This document shows positions 11,226 to 22,166 of a stretch of DNA of 64,000 nt, piece by piece. A model generated the notes under the pieces. That model worked only from the letters and a program-made list of their open reading frames with translations, made no database searches and was not told the DNA's origin. The stretch's first letter is position 1, and every line of letters starts with the position of its first letter. The position numbers and the translations under genes are program-made. This stretch comes from Hermodice carunculata. Taxonomy: Eukaryota > Annelida > Polychaeta > Eunicida > Amphinomidae. Location: contig OZ026616.1 in assembly GCA_964020975.1 (NCBI GenBank), positions 83,142,268 through 83,206,267 on the forward strand, written 5' to 3'.

Positions 11226-14200
11226 CAGTTCCGCCCGTCTAAAACTTAACAGCCAAACGCGTTTGTGACGTTTGGCTGGTGTTTGGTTTGCGTTTGAAAA
11301 CGTTTGAAAGCGTTTGGTTTGCGTTTGAAATTCGTTTGAGAAGCGTTTCAAACACTTTCAGCACTGCGTTTCAAACACTTTGAGCAACGCGTTCGGTACA
11401 CATGTGTTTCAAACGCGTTTGGTACACATGCGTTTCAAACGCTTACAGATGCATTTACAAAGTTTAGGTGTTATATTGTATTTTCCCCTTGTTGCTTAAG
11501 TTAGAGATACACAAAATGAATGTTTACATTACTTTTCTTCCACACACAAGTGTACATAAAATTGTTCACAAGAATATGAGTTGATAAAGATTCCAGTGGG
11601 AATCGAAATATAAAAAAATAAAGAAAAAATATTTTAATGTAAATAAAAACCCCAAGTGAATGAATGCATTTAAACTAGGATGCATCTTGAAGGAACGACG
11701 TAAAGAAATAAGCAAACTTGGAACTCTGTACAATGTAACGCTATATGCCCCACATGTAGTATGAAAAAAAATACTTGGTTGGTGCTGTAATGCAGACGCT
11801 TTTTATTCCGTCAATTTTGTTTTCCTTTGTATAAACGTTGTACTGCTTAGGTACAATATATATATATATTTGATTTTCTTATTATCTACGCAGCCGTTTT
11901 AAGAATCTCCTACAGTAATTTTTTTAAAAAATAGCATTCAGAGAACAGATTACCCTCGGCGCCAACAATTTTTTTTTCCTCAATTCTGCATTTCTTGAGA
12001 TATTATGGTAACAAGATTGTCCCCTTGTGCGCCACTCAGACGGCCTTCAAATGAAAACTTCAAAAGTTTCTTAAGTTTAAAAATAATAAGAAGCTAGTTT
12101 TCAATAAGAACGTGGTCCATTTAATATAATTTGTATCTCTGATAAAAATTTGTGAAGCTGCGATGCATCCTTGTTGAGATATTATGATAACGTGGTCCCC
12201 TTGTGTGCCGCTCAGAAGGCCTTCAAATAAATGCTTTAAAACTTCATTTACAAAAATTATAAATGCAAAAAGGCAGCTGGTTTAAATAGGTACCTGGTCC
12301 ATCATAAGGTGCATCTCTGAAAAATAATTGGTAAAGTTGCGGTCAGCATTTTTTGAGATATCACGGTAAAGTCGTCAGGGTTGAGGCCACTCAGACGGCC
12401 TTCAAATCAGTGCATGAAAAGTTTCATTAAAAAAAATGTAAAAATAACCAGAGGACGCTGATTTCAGTAATAACCTGGTCCATAATAAGACGCATTCCTG
12501 GTAAAAATTTGGTAGAGCGACCTTGAATAGTTTTTGAGTTATGGCGGTAACATCGTCATGGTTGACGCCAAATAAATACATTAATAAAAAGTTTCGTGAA
12601 AAGTTAATAATTAATCAGAGGAAGTTGCTTTTCAATGGGAACCTATCCATTATAAGGTACATCTCTGATAAAAATTTGGTAAAGCTACGGTGAAAATTCA
12701 GATATCGCACGCGGCAGTAACATCGACAAGATGGACGGACGACAATATCATCCGGCACTTCATGTGCGGAGGGTAAAAAATGGGAATGGAACACTTACAA
12801 GGGCGTATGAGACTCCAATGATTATACATGAAGAAAGACAATGCTCTTTCAAGTTTGATTTTGTGTTGTTGGTTTTTTGTAATGAGTAAACAAAACTGAA
12901 TTGCTTAAAGATCCAGGTATTATGTGTGTGCAATCACGTCCCAGGGCTTACAATGCATGAATTATTTCCTGATTCTCTTTTCTTATTTCTCCCCAATGGT
13001 TGCACTTATCTGCACGAGTTGTGTGTCAAGTTTCTTTTCGTTTCTTTATTCTTCAACTCCGTCGCCCCCCAATTCTAACGAGACCGTTCCGTGCATAGGA
13101 AATAAGGTAATGCTAACTATGTAGTGGTGTGCCCAGGACTGACTATACCACTTTTGTATTAGGGGTGTTGGCAATACATTTGATTCTGTGTTGTTATGTC
13201 GCAGGCTTCCATGGGGCTTGGTCTTACATTATCAAATGTGCCAGCGGTATTATATTTATATATAATGATATGTATATGTATATATATATATATACATATA
13301 TTATATATATATATATACATATATGTATATATATATTTACATAAATTTGATTTCTTACACTTAGGGACCATGGTCTTTCATTTGTCTGCTCAACACTTTA
13401 CAGACGAAAGGGTGCAATGGACTATAAATATGAACCAGGCAGCATTTGAATATAAGTGGTGTGGACATCGCCTACATTCTTCTTTCATTATGATTCAATT
13501 TTGCGGATTTGATGAAATCTATAATAGATTTCGACATAAAACTCAAATAAGAATGTGTATTTGCATCATGAAAACATGAATACAGAAAGGAACAATTTCC
13601 CAAATTAGTCTTTTATTTTTAATTAATGATCCAAATGAGTATGCTAATGACTATGGTCACAAGGTGTTGCTGTGGGTGACACCTTGTGGCTAATCCTAGC
13701 AGTAACACATGTGCGGCAAGCAAAATGGACACTGGTTGGCTTGACTCCTGTGAGGATTGCAAGCTTGTGACAGTCGGCAACAATATGTATCCAAATAGAT
13801 ACGTATATGTATTTCCAAGTGTTTCAAGTAGGCCTTGTTAAATTTACTGGTGCATCTAGTAGGTTTGTACTTTTGTTGACCAACACGCAAAGGGATCCAA
13901 TCTGATGGTGGATTAGAAATCGCATCAGCTCTCTTGTTTTGTTGTGTTGTTTTTCTGCAGCTAAGATCACTGATCAGTGCCGATGATCCACATGTGAAGG
14001 ATACGTGGGAAAGACTTCACACAATTGAGATGGCAGTTGTCAACTCGGCCCTCTGTCTTAATTTTTATATTTGTGTTTATCTTCACTAATTAATTACACA
14101 CTTTGGAAAAGGGCTAAAATGCGTAGATCACAAGTACGTAAAAAAAAGACGTTTAAGTCGTTTATTTGTATAGGACTTTTTCCTTTGAGCGTCGCATTTT

Positions 14201-15970
14201 GAATATTTATTTGGATTACCCCCCCCCCCCCCCAAAAAAAAAGAAACAAAGAAACAAAAACTGTACGATTGATTTGCAAAATATCCAAGAATCATAAATT
14301 TTTTTGGGTGATAAAATCCAAATAAATAACGGTAATTAACGTCCGGTACAAACTGGATTCATGTTAAAATTTCAAAAATGGGTTTTCAACATATGACTAG
14401 GCCTACATGTATTTATACCTGCTATAAATTGGGAGTTGGTTTTTTTTTTTTGTATATTTGGTCACCGAAAAATAATTTAGGTATGTAGGCTACCTGTGCA
14501 TATTATGTCAAAATAATAAGCGTGTCCGTTATTAAATGTGATTTCCTTCGCTGTATTTTCTGGTGTGCCTGTATTCAAAATGAAATTAAACTATAATATT
14601 TTCAAATGTTGACATGAAGTAGCGTAATCAAATGGCCAGATCATTAATTTTGTCAGTGCAAAGCCCGCAACTATTGCAAATTTTGCTCTGGTCAACATCA
14701 TTGAAAACTTGCATTCACAAACTAGTCCAAATTAAAAACAATTCACTGAATCTATTTAATTTGTCATTACGTTGTTGTGACGTATCGGCATACAATTCCT
14801 TCATTGGCGGTTCCTTGCTCATAATCTGTGGAAAGCGTCGGTAAAAAGGTAGGCCCTAATTGCAGAAAACCATTAGCTTCAATATTATCGTGCACTGAAA
14901 GATTTACAAATGTTGACCACCATTTTGACCGTGGGCGAGGTCACATGATCTCTGCATGGACCACATGACCCCCATGCCTGGACTTTTGCACACGTGGGGA
15001 ACAGCGGTTTCGATTTTCTTTCATTTTTGTGAAAACGTAAATAATTGAAATTGATGGAGACCTACTACAACTCTCTAAACTTTGTTGAATGACAGTATTG
15101 GTTTGTTTACTGACAATGAAGAAATGGAGACAGGGAACAGAGCAAATACTTATTGCAATTAAAAATTAAAATGACATGGTTGTTCAAAGTGGTTGTGGAT
15201 GCCGGAGATTCAAGCACTGAAGCAGGTTCGAGAACAGGCCATTTCATGTTGAGACTGACACAGCAAACGATAGACTATCATGTTTGGACGGAGACAAACT
15301 TCAAAAGTGTTGTTGTAGTTACGCCGGTCATTTTTTCCCATGAATACGAAAAATAAAAAATAAAAAACATCGATGTTCATTATCTTTGATAGTGTTTTTA
15401 CGAGAACGGTGGCAGCTGCGGATGGTGCTGTGCCTCGTGGGCCGTTCCTTCCGAAACTGGTCATTCGTCTTGGTCAAACAATTCAGTACAGAGGGGCGAT
15501 CAAAACGATGTGGCCCCTAAAGTCTTCTGCCCTCTTTACATTGCATTTAAGTGCATATACATGTACAAATAAATTTATTCAACCTGCAACTGAAGCTTTA
15601 TTTCTGTGTTAGGTTTAAGTAACTGAACACATAGCTTGTTGAAGTGGGACATTTTGCCACTATCAAACATTTGGGAAATGCTTTAACTTGTAATAACTAT
15701 GCGATGGAAAGTCATTGACCTGTTTGGATGTGTTTGAAATGCAAGTGTGAAAGTGTTTGAAACGCGTTTGGTGAAGCGTTTGAAACGCGTTTGGGGAAGC
15801 GTTTGAAACGTTTTTATTATCAGAGCGTTTGAAACGCGTTTGTAACAAAGAGTTTGCAACGCATTTGCAACGCGTTTGCTTTGCGTTTGAGTTTTCCCAC
15901 TTGCGTTTGAGGATCGTTTGGGAAGCGTTGGTGCGTTTGGCGTTTGATAACTTGAACGCGGGCGGAACTG
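11226..15970 (+). mobile_element. 4.7 kb TA-flanked DNA transposon with CGTTTG arrays
   Basis: Ends CAGTTCCGCCCG / CGGGCGGAACTG, flanked by TA. The empty site (GGATATACAATG) is preserved in every unit of the surrounding minisatellite, so both boundaries are certain. Each end carries 220-250 bp of clustered CGTTTG/CAAACG words (11240-11460 and 15715-15960), mostly as AAACGCGTTTG-type palindromes. These look like subterminal transposase-binding arrays. The interior has a four-unit ~185-bp tandem (about 11970-12730), AT microsatellite near 13250-13340 and a C run near 14220. No transposase domain is recognisable, so it appears non-autonomous. Superfamily unresolved; TA duplication and CAGT ends would suit a Tc1/mariner-like or related group. 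Its termini are homologous to those of 24516-24904. Confidence 0.8.
11970..12730. repeat. ~185-bp tandem repeat inside the TA element
   Basis: Four diverged units, each with TGAGATATTATGGTAAC-like, CACTCAGACGGCCTTCAAAT, GTCCATWATAAGRYGCAT and CTGATAAAAATTTGGTAAAG phrases. Confidence 0.65.
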
Positions 15971-16356
15971 TACAATGTAGATGTGGTAATCAGCCCCCTC
16001 CATCTATCCTGGGGGACAGAGGATATACAATGTAGATGTGGTAATCAGCCCCCTCCATCTATCCTGGGGGACAGAGGATATACAATGTAGATGTGGTAAT
16101 CAGCCCCCTCCATCTATCCTGGGGGACAGAGGATATACAATGTAGATGTGGTAATCAGCCCCCTCCATCTATCCTGGGGGACAGAGGATATACAATGTAG
16201 ATGTGGTAATCAGCCCCGTCCATCTATCCTGGAAATCTGTGCTACTTTTCAAAAAGACTATAATGGTGTCTGAAATGTTTATGACAGATACCCCTTACAT
16301 TTATTAATAGTGCATTTTGATTATGGTGCACCACTCTGGTAATTACCTTGCTTCAG

Positions 16357-16596
16357 TTAACCCTTTCCCCTTTGAATTAAGACTGAGTCGACAGCTTTCC
16401 TTGGCATGGGTTGGGCACTAAGTGCCCAACCCATGCCAAGGAAAGCTGTTGACGTGGGGCATGCGATCTTGATAAGTCTCATGTACATTTCTCAGCCAAA
16501 TTGTTTTTCATAACTGTTGAAATTAGTTGAAAACACTGAAGCAGACGACATTTGACCACCAGCCGGTTTTGGCCGGTTTGAGCGGGAAAGGGTTAA
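16357..16596 (+). mobile_element. TTAA palindromic MITE, family A
   Basis: TTAA at both ends, CCCTTTCCCC / CGGGAAAGGG termini, and a nearly perfect palindrome whose arms are GTCGACAGCTTTCCTTGGCA / TGCCAAGGAAAGCTGTTGAC with inner arms GGGTTGGGCAC / GTGCCCAACCC. Best preserved family-A copy. Confidence 0.8.
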
Positions 16597-16733
16597 TGAT
16601 CCTGCAGCACCTTCAGACCTTCGTGCTGTTCCTCAGAAACAGTGATACGTAGCTTTCTGAAATTTTATGTTGAATAAGATAACATATTACTGGTGCTTTT
16701 TGATAACTTTGTGGGGCTAATTAAGCTGCTTCA

Positions 16734-17163
16734 TTAACTCTTTCATTGCCAACTTCAACTAGAGTCAAACTACTTAAAATGAAATACATGTACTCTGAAT
16801 TGTAATAAGGGTGCTCAATTCTTTTTCCTTTAGAAAAAAAAATTCATTCAAGTACCAGCATATTTGTAGCTATATAGAATACAGTAAATCCTCTCTAACC
16901 GAACACCTCCGTATACTGAACACCTCTCTATACTGAACACCCTTTCTCGGTCCCAAATATATACTTCCAATGTAAGCAAACCTGCTATACTGAACACCTC
17001 ACTATACCAAACACTTTTTTCCAGTTCCAAGGGTGTTCAGTTTAGGGAGGTTTTACTGTATATAGTCCAGGTCAACAGCTTTCTTTGATGCACTTTGGGC
17101 GCAAAGTGCACCAAGAAAAGCTGTTGACTCGGATCAAAATGTGGCAGTGAAGGAGGTAGTTAA
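16734..17163 (+). mobile_element. TTAA palindromic MITE, family B, with a nested MITE
   Basis: TTAACTCTTTCATTGCCAA at the left, GGCAGTGAAGGAGGTAGTTAA at the right (21 bases spanning 17143-17163, decayed). The CAACAGCTTTCTTTG palindrome lies at about 17073-17130. A pogo-like MITE (16882-17058) is inserted in the middle. Confidence 0.7.
16882..17058. mobile_element. pogo-like MITE nested in a TTAA MITE
   Basis: TA-flanked; ends CAGTAAATCCTCTCTAA / TTAGGGAGGTTTTACTG; inside are CTGAACACC repeats. It interrupts family-B sequence and is therefore younger than its host copy. Confidence 0.75.
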
Positions 17164-18033
17164 CATTTTTCATAAAGCGCACAGAGACCTGCAGGCTGTC
17201 ATTGGAAAACCACAGTAGCTGGTTAATATTTAAGTCTAGCTCAAGGTGTTTTTTTTTTTTTTTTAAATATTGTATTTATGCTGTAGCATCATTTTGTGTA
17301 GTTTATTATGTTCTTTCATTATTAAATCGCAAAGCTTGTCAAGCACACTCAGACCATTTTTAGCTCTGCTGACCAAATAGGTTGCAGAGCTTATGCAATC
17401 ACTCATGTCTGTCCATATGTCTGTAAACTTTTGCTTGGGAGCACAGTACTGTCAACTGTTTTCAAGATAGCCGTATATAACTTTCAAGACTTTATAATAC
17501 CAAGTGTATAAAAGTCTAGGTCGAGTTAAATATTTTTAATAGTTACAGTATTATATATATGGGTCAAAATGGGAAAATCTTGTGACCACTGTAACATCCT
17601 TAATGTTCGAAAGATGTTCATGAAATTTAGTGGGATTAGTGCCAACTACACTGTTATGTAATATATTGGTCAAAATGTGAAAATATTGTGACCAGTCCAG
17701 CATCCTTAATTTTTCATGATCTTCATGAAGTTTGGGGTTGTGGAGATGAAAATCTTGGTTGCTTATGGTAATAGTGGCACCACCTGTACTTTCACTCTGA
17801 GTTAAAATATCTTGAAAGATGTAATGTTCCATATCTTGAAAAATACGGTAGAGCTGCAAAATTTAGAAGGTATTTAGATCATGTCCAATGCTAATATGCT
17901 ATGTATTATCAGTGACTATGAACTATTTTGCATAGGTCACCAGGCCTGTAAAGTTGGAAGAGGTAATTTTGTAATGACAGGGTGAAGCTTGGACATCAGT
18001 GGCAAAGAATATTGAGTCTGTATATCAAAATTA

Positions 18034-18189
18034 GACACGACAAAGCAAGGCCAGTGGCAAACAAAGACTTGGAGTAGGAAGATAGCTCCGACCTGTTTCG
18101 CTCATAGACTGAGCTCGTCAGGGTTATTAACTGAAACACTGTTGTAAAACACTGTCTTTATGTAGTGAAGGCTGAGAAAAAAATCTATT
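18034..18189 (-). mobile_element. 156-bp hammerhead-ribozyme retroelement with target duplication
   Basis: Comparison with the related repeat at 42650-42720 shows that this segment is an insertion. It is flanked by TATATCAAAATTA and TATTTCAAAATTA, a 13-bp direct repeat with one mismatch. The insert contains the ribozyme core on the minus strand. Size, target duplication and ribozyme fit small non-autonomous ribozyme-bearing retroelements known from invertebrate genomes. Its plus strand ends in A7, so the polarity of integration is not settled. Confidence 0.6.
18080..18128 (-). ncRNA. Hammerhead ribozyme motif (type I-like)
   Basis: Minus strand: CUGACGA, stem II GCUCA/UGAGC with loop GUCUA, GAAA, stem III ACAGGU, cleavage-site C, then GG pairing with CC just before CUGACGA. 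Beyond those two pairs helix I is weak (a possible AUA/UAU after an internal loop). Every core nucleotide matches the consensus. The GAAAC-NN-GUC stem III pattern is the same as in the motif at 10104-10163. Confidence 0.7.
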
Positions 18190-18661
18190 TCAAAATTACA
18201 CTTGTATACATTGTACATAACGCTGTACTTGGTGACCTACTTTTGTGTCACCATGAACCAATGATTTTGTGACCTTGATGTATTTTAAGGTTATTAAGCA
18301 CTTAAGGAAAGGACACTTAATATAGTAACTCAATAAAGAATAAGGCGAATGATATACCAAATGTGTATCATGTGGAAGTTTGGTATTGCATAGTATGGAT
18401 GAACTTGATTAATTTCTCAAGGTCGTCGAATGAATACTATTCAGGAAATGGTTTTTGGTGATTGTCAGTAGATTATATATCAGCAGAGCATTAGGCCCTC
18501 GGGCCTCTTGTTTTTTTGCCTTTTTTTTCAAGAAAGTAGCAGCTAGCACTCTGTAAGTTATGTGACTGATGCAGTATATTAATGATATACATGTAGGTAC
18601 AGCATCATGGTTGTTTATGGGTGTATTGTGACAATGAACCTCCTTCATCGACCTGATTTTT

Positions 18662-19544
18662 TACCCTTCGGCCTTAAGAGGCCGACGGGTATTGTCGTAC
18701 CCGGCGCCGTCTGTCTGTCCGAACGTCTGTCCGTCCGTCCCGTGGTTTTACCACCATAATGTCAGAAACTTTTGAGACAGGACTTTCAAATTGCACATGA
18801 TATTACACTCCTATGTGGCCTACTTTGTGTGCAAGCATAGTTGACCTTGACGTAATTCTCAAGGTCACACAATGGTCACATATGTTGAGCGACGTTACCG
18901 CTCTAATAATTGAAAGCCTGCATCTAGCAATCTAAATCTTACACACAAGAAGCTCCATAGAGTGATCTAGAAGCCTATCGAAAATCAAGGTCATAGCTCT
19001 ATATTTTACCTACTTTTTGAGGTCAAAGGTGCAAGTGCACAATGGTGATATTGGCATAAGTAAGGAAGTATTTAAGGCAGTTACATGAAATTTTATACAC
19101 TCGTGCATCATAACCAAAAATATGTCATGAATCAAAAGTAGGTCACTGGGTCAAGTATCTGGGTCACAGTGACCTATTCATTGAAATTTTGTTTACCATG
19201 ATAACTTCAGAAGCTTTTGAGACAGAACTTTCAAATTGCATATGATAGTACACCACTGCAAGCATAATTGACCTTGACCTAGCTTTCAAGGTCACACAGT
19301 GGTTACAAGTTTGCTGACTGACATTGTGCATCTAGAAATCTAAATCTTAAAACAAAGGAAGCAACATAGGGTGATCTAGAAGGCTATTGAAAGTCAAGGT
19401 TATACCTCTATATTTGACCTAATGTTTTTGAGGTCAAAGGTCAAGTGTACAATAGTAGTATTTGTGTAGGTAGCTATACCTGATACTATGGGACACTATT
19501 CCTATTCACTTACAGCAAAAGAGATTGAAGGCGGCCGAAGGGTA
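18662..19544. mobile_element. Repeat with TACCCTTCGGCC inverted ends
   Basis: TACCCTTCGGCC at the left and GGCCGAAGGGTA at the right. Between them are two diverged ~450-bp units (phrases CTTTTGAGACAG.ACTTTCAAATTGCA at about 18768 and 19215, TTGACCTTGACC, TCAAGGTCACACA). No coding capacity seen. Confidence 0.6.
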
Positions 19545-19741
19545 CCGCGTTCTTTGAACGGTATTTTTTAATGTACTAGCCACCTGTTTTACCTTCTTTT
19601 GTTTTAGTAGCAGCTATACCTTTAATATGAAAGGTGTGCATTGATCAGCAATGTTTTATGTACCATGTGATCCTCCTGCATTAATGAATTAGCAAACTGA
19701 ATCACACAAAGGCACCCAGATGTCAGTTGTTGTCCGTTAAT

Positions 19742-20144
19742 TAACCTTTTCACTCAAATTTGGTTTAAACACCTTTTATTGAGTAATTGAGAAGAATTAA
19801 TGCTAATGGGAAACATTTTTGCTGAGATTTGTATATAAGACTTGTCATGATGGCATATATGCTCCAGGTCAATAGCTTTCCTCAGTGCAAGCTGGGTGCC
19901 AAGGAATGCTATGGACTCCGTTCTAACCTGACCAGGAGAGGGTTCAGCTCCACTAGACCTTAACTCTTTCCCGCTTAAGCCGACCAAAACCGGCTGGTGG
20001 TCAAATGTCATCTGCTTCAGTGTTTTCAACTAATTTCAACAGGTATGAAAAACAATTTGACTGAGAAATGTACATGAGACTTATCAAGATCACATGCCAA
20101 GGAAAGCTGTTGACTCAGTCTTAATTCAAGGGGGAAAGGGTTAA
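19742..20144 (-). mobile_element. Two adjacent family-A MITE remnants
   Basis: 19960-20144 has both TTAA ends with CTCTTTCCCGC / GGGGGAAAGGG but has lost one arm of its palindrome. 19742-19945 is a more decayed copy with a degenerate palindrome near 19865-19920. Confidence 0.6.
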
Positions 20145-20489
20145 GGCTGTTTTGCAGAAATCACAGCAGGCAGACCTTACACAAATGCCGTGCATTGGCA
20201 TTGTTATATTTACTGATTGTCCTTCAATTTATCAGCAAAATGCACTAATCACCCTCACAAACAGTTACCATATTGAAACCTGTGGATGTGGGATATAAAT
20301 GGTGTCAGTTGCAACTTGTTCACTGTGTGCAAAATCCCATGTTAACTTCTTCCAAAGCTTTCTCCAAATGTCCCATTTTTTTAAAAACTGAGATTAAGAT
20401 GATGATTACATTGTTCACTTTTTCACAGACAGAAATAACTTTCATTGAAATACTAATTTGCCTAGGACCGGACGGTTTTTTATCCATTT

Positions 20490-20650
20490 TTTGTCTCGCC
20501 AGCATAAGCTGTTGGCGAGACTAAGCAATCACTTTCCGGACATCCGTCTGTCCGTCCATCAGTCTGTCAACAAAAAACTGCGGAGTGGCTTGAATTACGC
20601 TGGCGAGACATTCATGCCCCTGGGCATGACTCTGGTTTTGTGGTTCTGGT
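20490..20650. mobile_element. Short repeat family J, single-unit form
   Basis: Starts with the hairpin GTCTCGCCAGC..GCTGTTGGCGAGAC, then GTCTGTCCGTCCATCAG, and ends CTGGCGAGACATTCATGCCC. The same ends enclose an expanded array at 45850-46930. Confidence 0.6.
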
Positions 20651-20831
20651 TAAAGGCAATAAAACAAACATAGTAGCTAGGCAGGACAAGTAATACTCTA
20701 ATAAAAATTTAGACCAACATAATCTGTTTATGTTACAGTATCACATCTGGGGCGCAGACACCTGGCCTCCCAGGACAATGAGGGCATAATTCTGAGTGAA
20801 ATAGCTCCACCTCTGAAAGTTTACATGGCTC

Positions 20832-21058
20832 TTAACACTTGAAGCGCTGATTTAAGATTGAATCAACAGCTTTCCTCGGGACACTTTGCATGCAGTGTGC
20901 ACAAAGTGTCCCAAGGAAAGCTGTTGACTAAGACTCCTTTTTGCTTTAGACTAGGCTTGCTGGTATTTGAATGAAGAGGAATTTGCATCTTTTAAGCATT
21001 ATATGCTTAATGATAATGAGAAAACGACTATAGCAGTGATTAGCACCTTAAGGTTTAA
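20832..21058 (-). mobile_element. TTAA palindromic MITE, family C
   Basis: TTAA-flanked. Palindrome arms CAACAGCTTTCCTCGGGACA / TGTCCCAAGGAAAGCTGTTG are near the left, followed by AGTCCTTTTTGCTTTAG-like family-C sequence ending GTGATTAGCACCTTAAGGTT. Confidence 0.75.
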
Positions 21059-21416
21059 AATGTGTTCTGATGATGTAGAATTCTCAAAAAAAAAATTTCC
21101 TGTAGCATTACCCTCACAAAACTTGTCTCTTTTTCAGTGCCAGTTTCGTAGCTGATGCAATCTAAATGTGGGACATTATCTGCCTTTTTGTTGGGAATTT
21201 TTCACAGAAAGTTCGGGTTTCATGCAAATAAAACTATATTGGTCGATGATTCACACTGTGTTGGCTTTCAAACAATTAAAACCACGTGCAAATAAGGTGG
21301 TTTCTAGATTTTCACACCTTAAAGTTCCTTTGTTTGAGTTGAGTATGACATTTTCAAATGGCTTATCTTGAAAAAGTTAATATTAAGCCACAATGTAAAT
21401 TTGATGGTCAGAAATA

Positions 21417-21578
21417 CAGTTGTCCCTCCTTTGAGAGACCGCCTAGTGCTATCCAAAAGGCAGTCCCATAAAGCAGGTGGTCCCTCGAACGAGGTATAGA
21501 TTACATGAAAAGTACTACAGAGAAACTTCACAATTGTGGTCTCTCAAAGGAGGTGGTCTCCCAAAGGAGGGACTACTG
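21417..21578. mobile_element. pogo-like TA-flanked MITE
   Basis: CAGTTGTCCCTCCTTTGAGA at the left, TCCCAAAGGAGGGACTACTG at the right, TA on both sides, with GAGAGACC/GGTCTCT motifs inside. Confidence 0.7.
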
Positions 21579-21789
21579 TAAAGGATTACAAACTTTCCAA
21601 AAATGGGAGTCGATATAGTGAAATGAAAATAACACTGAAACACATACACAGAATTGTGTAAGTTCTTCATTGTTTTTTTATGCTTGTCACATCACATTCA
21701 AGCAAACAACATGTAATTTACCAAAGAGTGTGTAAGGTTCCATGTAAACAGCTAAGTCTGTGTCTGTGTAGTTGTTCAAACTTGAGCAC

Positions 21790-21825
21790 TTCCGAAACTG
21801 TTGTTTCTTCTTCAGAGGTTAGAGA
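21790..21825 (-). ncRNA. Possible decayed hammerhead motif
   Basis: Minus strand reads CUGAAGA, A, GAAAC, loop, GUUUC, then GGAAGU where GAAAC is expected. Stem II is intact but the GAAA element is altered, so if it was a hammerhead it is no longer a good match. Weak. Confidence 0.2.
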
Positions 21826-22166
21826 TAAAATGATACAGAAGTAGCAGTTTGTTCTATATATGTACCTTAGGGGACTGGCTGTTTTGTGATCTCATTGGTT
21901 ATTTTAGATACATGAATGATTTGACTTCCTATTGGCCAACTCTGGAATTGCTAGGGTCATGTGACCACTAGGAGTCATTGAGTGCATGAGAACCTTTAGG
22001 AGGATCATCAGAACCTGTGGGGTTCAGTGTTTGAGAACCATTCGGCGTAATTAGGTGCATGAGAACCTGTGGTGAGGTCATTAAGTGCAGTGTACAGTGA
22101 GAACCTGTGTTTGTTGAAAATCTACAGAAATAGAGACTTTCAAATTGTGACAAAAATCATTGTTAC

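Larger units (their letters stand above)
11151..16232. repeat. 55-bp minisatellite, ~6 units, split by a transposon
   Basis: Unit TACAATGTAGATGTGGTAAT (first 20 bases) recurs exactly every 55 bp at 15971, 16026, 16081, 16136 and 16191, and 1.3 units lie at 11151-11225. The units are almost identical, so the array is young. The 4.7 kb element 11226-15970 separates the two parts. Confidence 0.85.
17358..18500. repeat. Dispersed repeat, also at 42099-43031
   Basis: Shares with 42099-43031 the phrases GCTCTGCTGACCAAA, GTAAACTTTTGCTTG, GGTGGCACCACCT, GTAATATATGGTC-like text and GACCTACTTTT..GTGTCAC. The two copies are diverged by eye, and this one is interrupted by the ribozyme-bearing insert 18034-18189. 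Class unknown, no coding signal. Confidence 0.6.

Noticed and set aside
13350-13580. THAP-like segment (SAQHFTDE) in the 4.7 kb element
   Set aside because: One short resemblance to the CxxHF part of a THAP finger; the paired cysteines and the rest of the domain are absent.
15971-16232. Regular 55-bp repeats as a CRISPR array
   Set aside because: The whole unit repeats with no variable spacers, and the DNA is eukaryotic.
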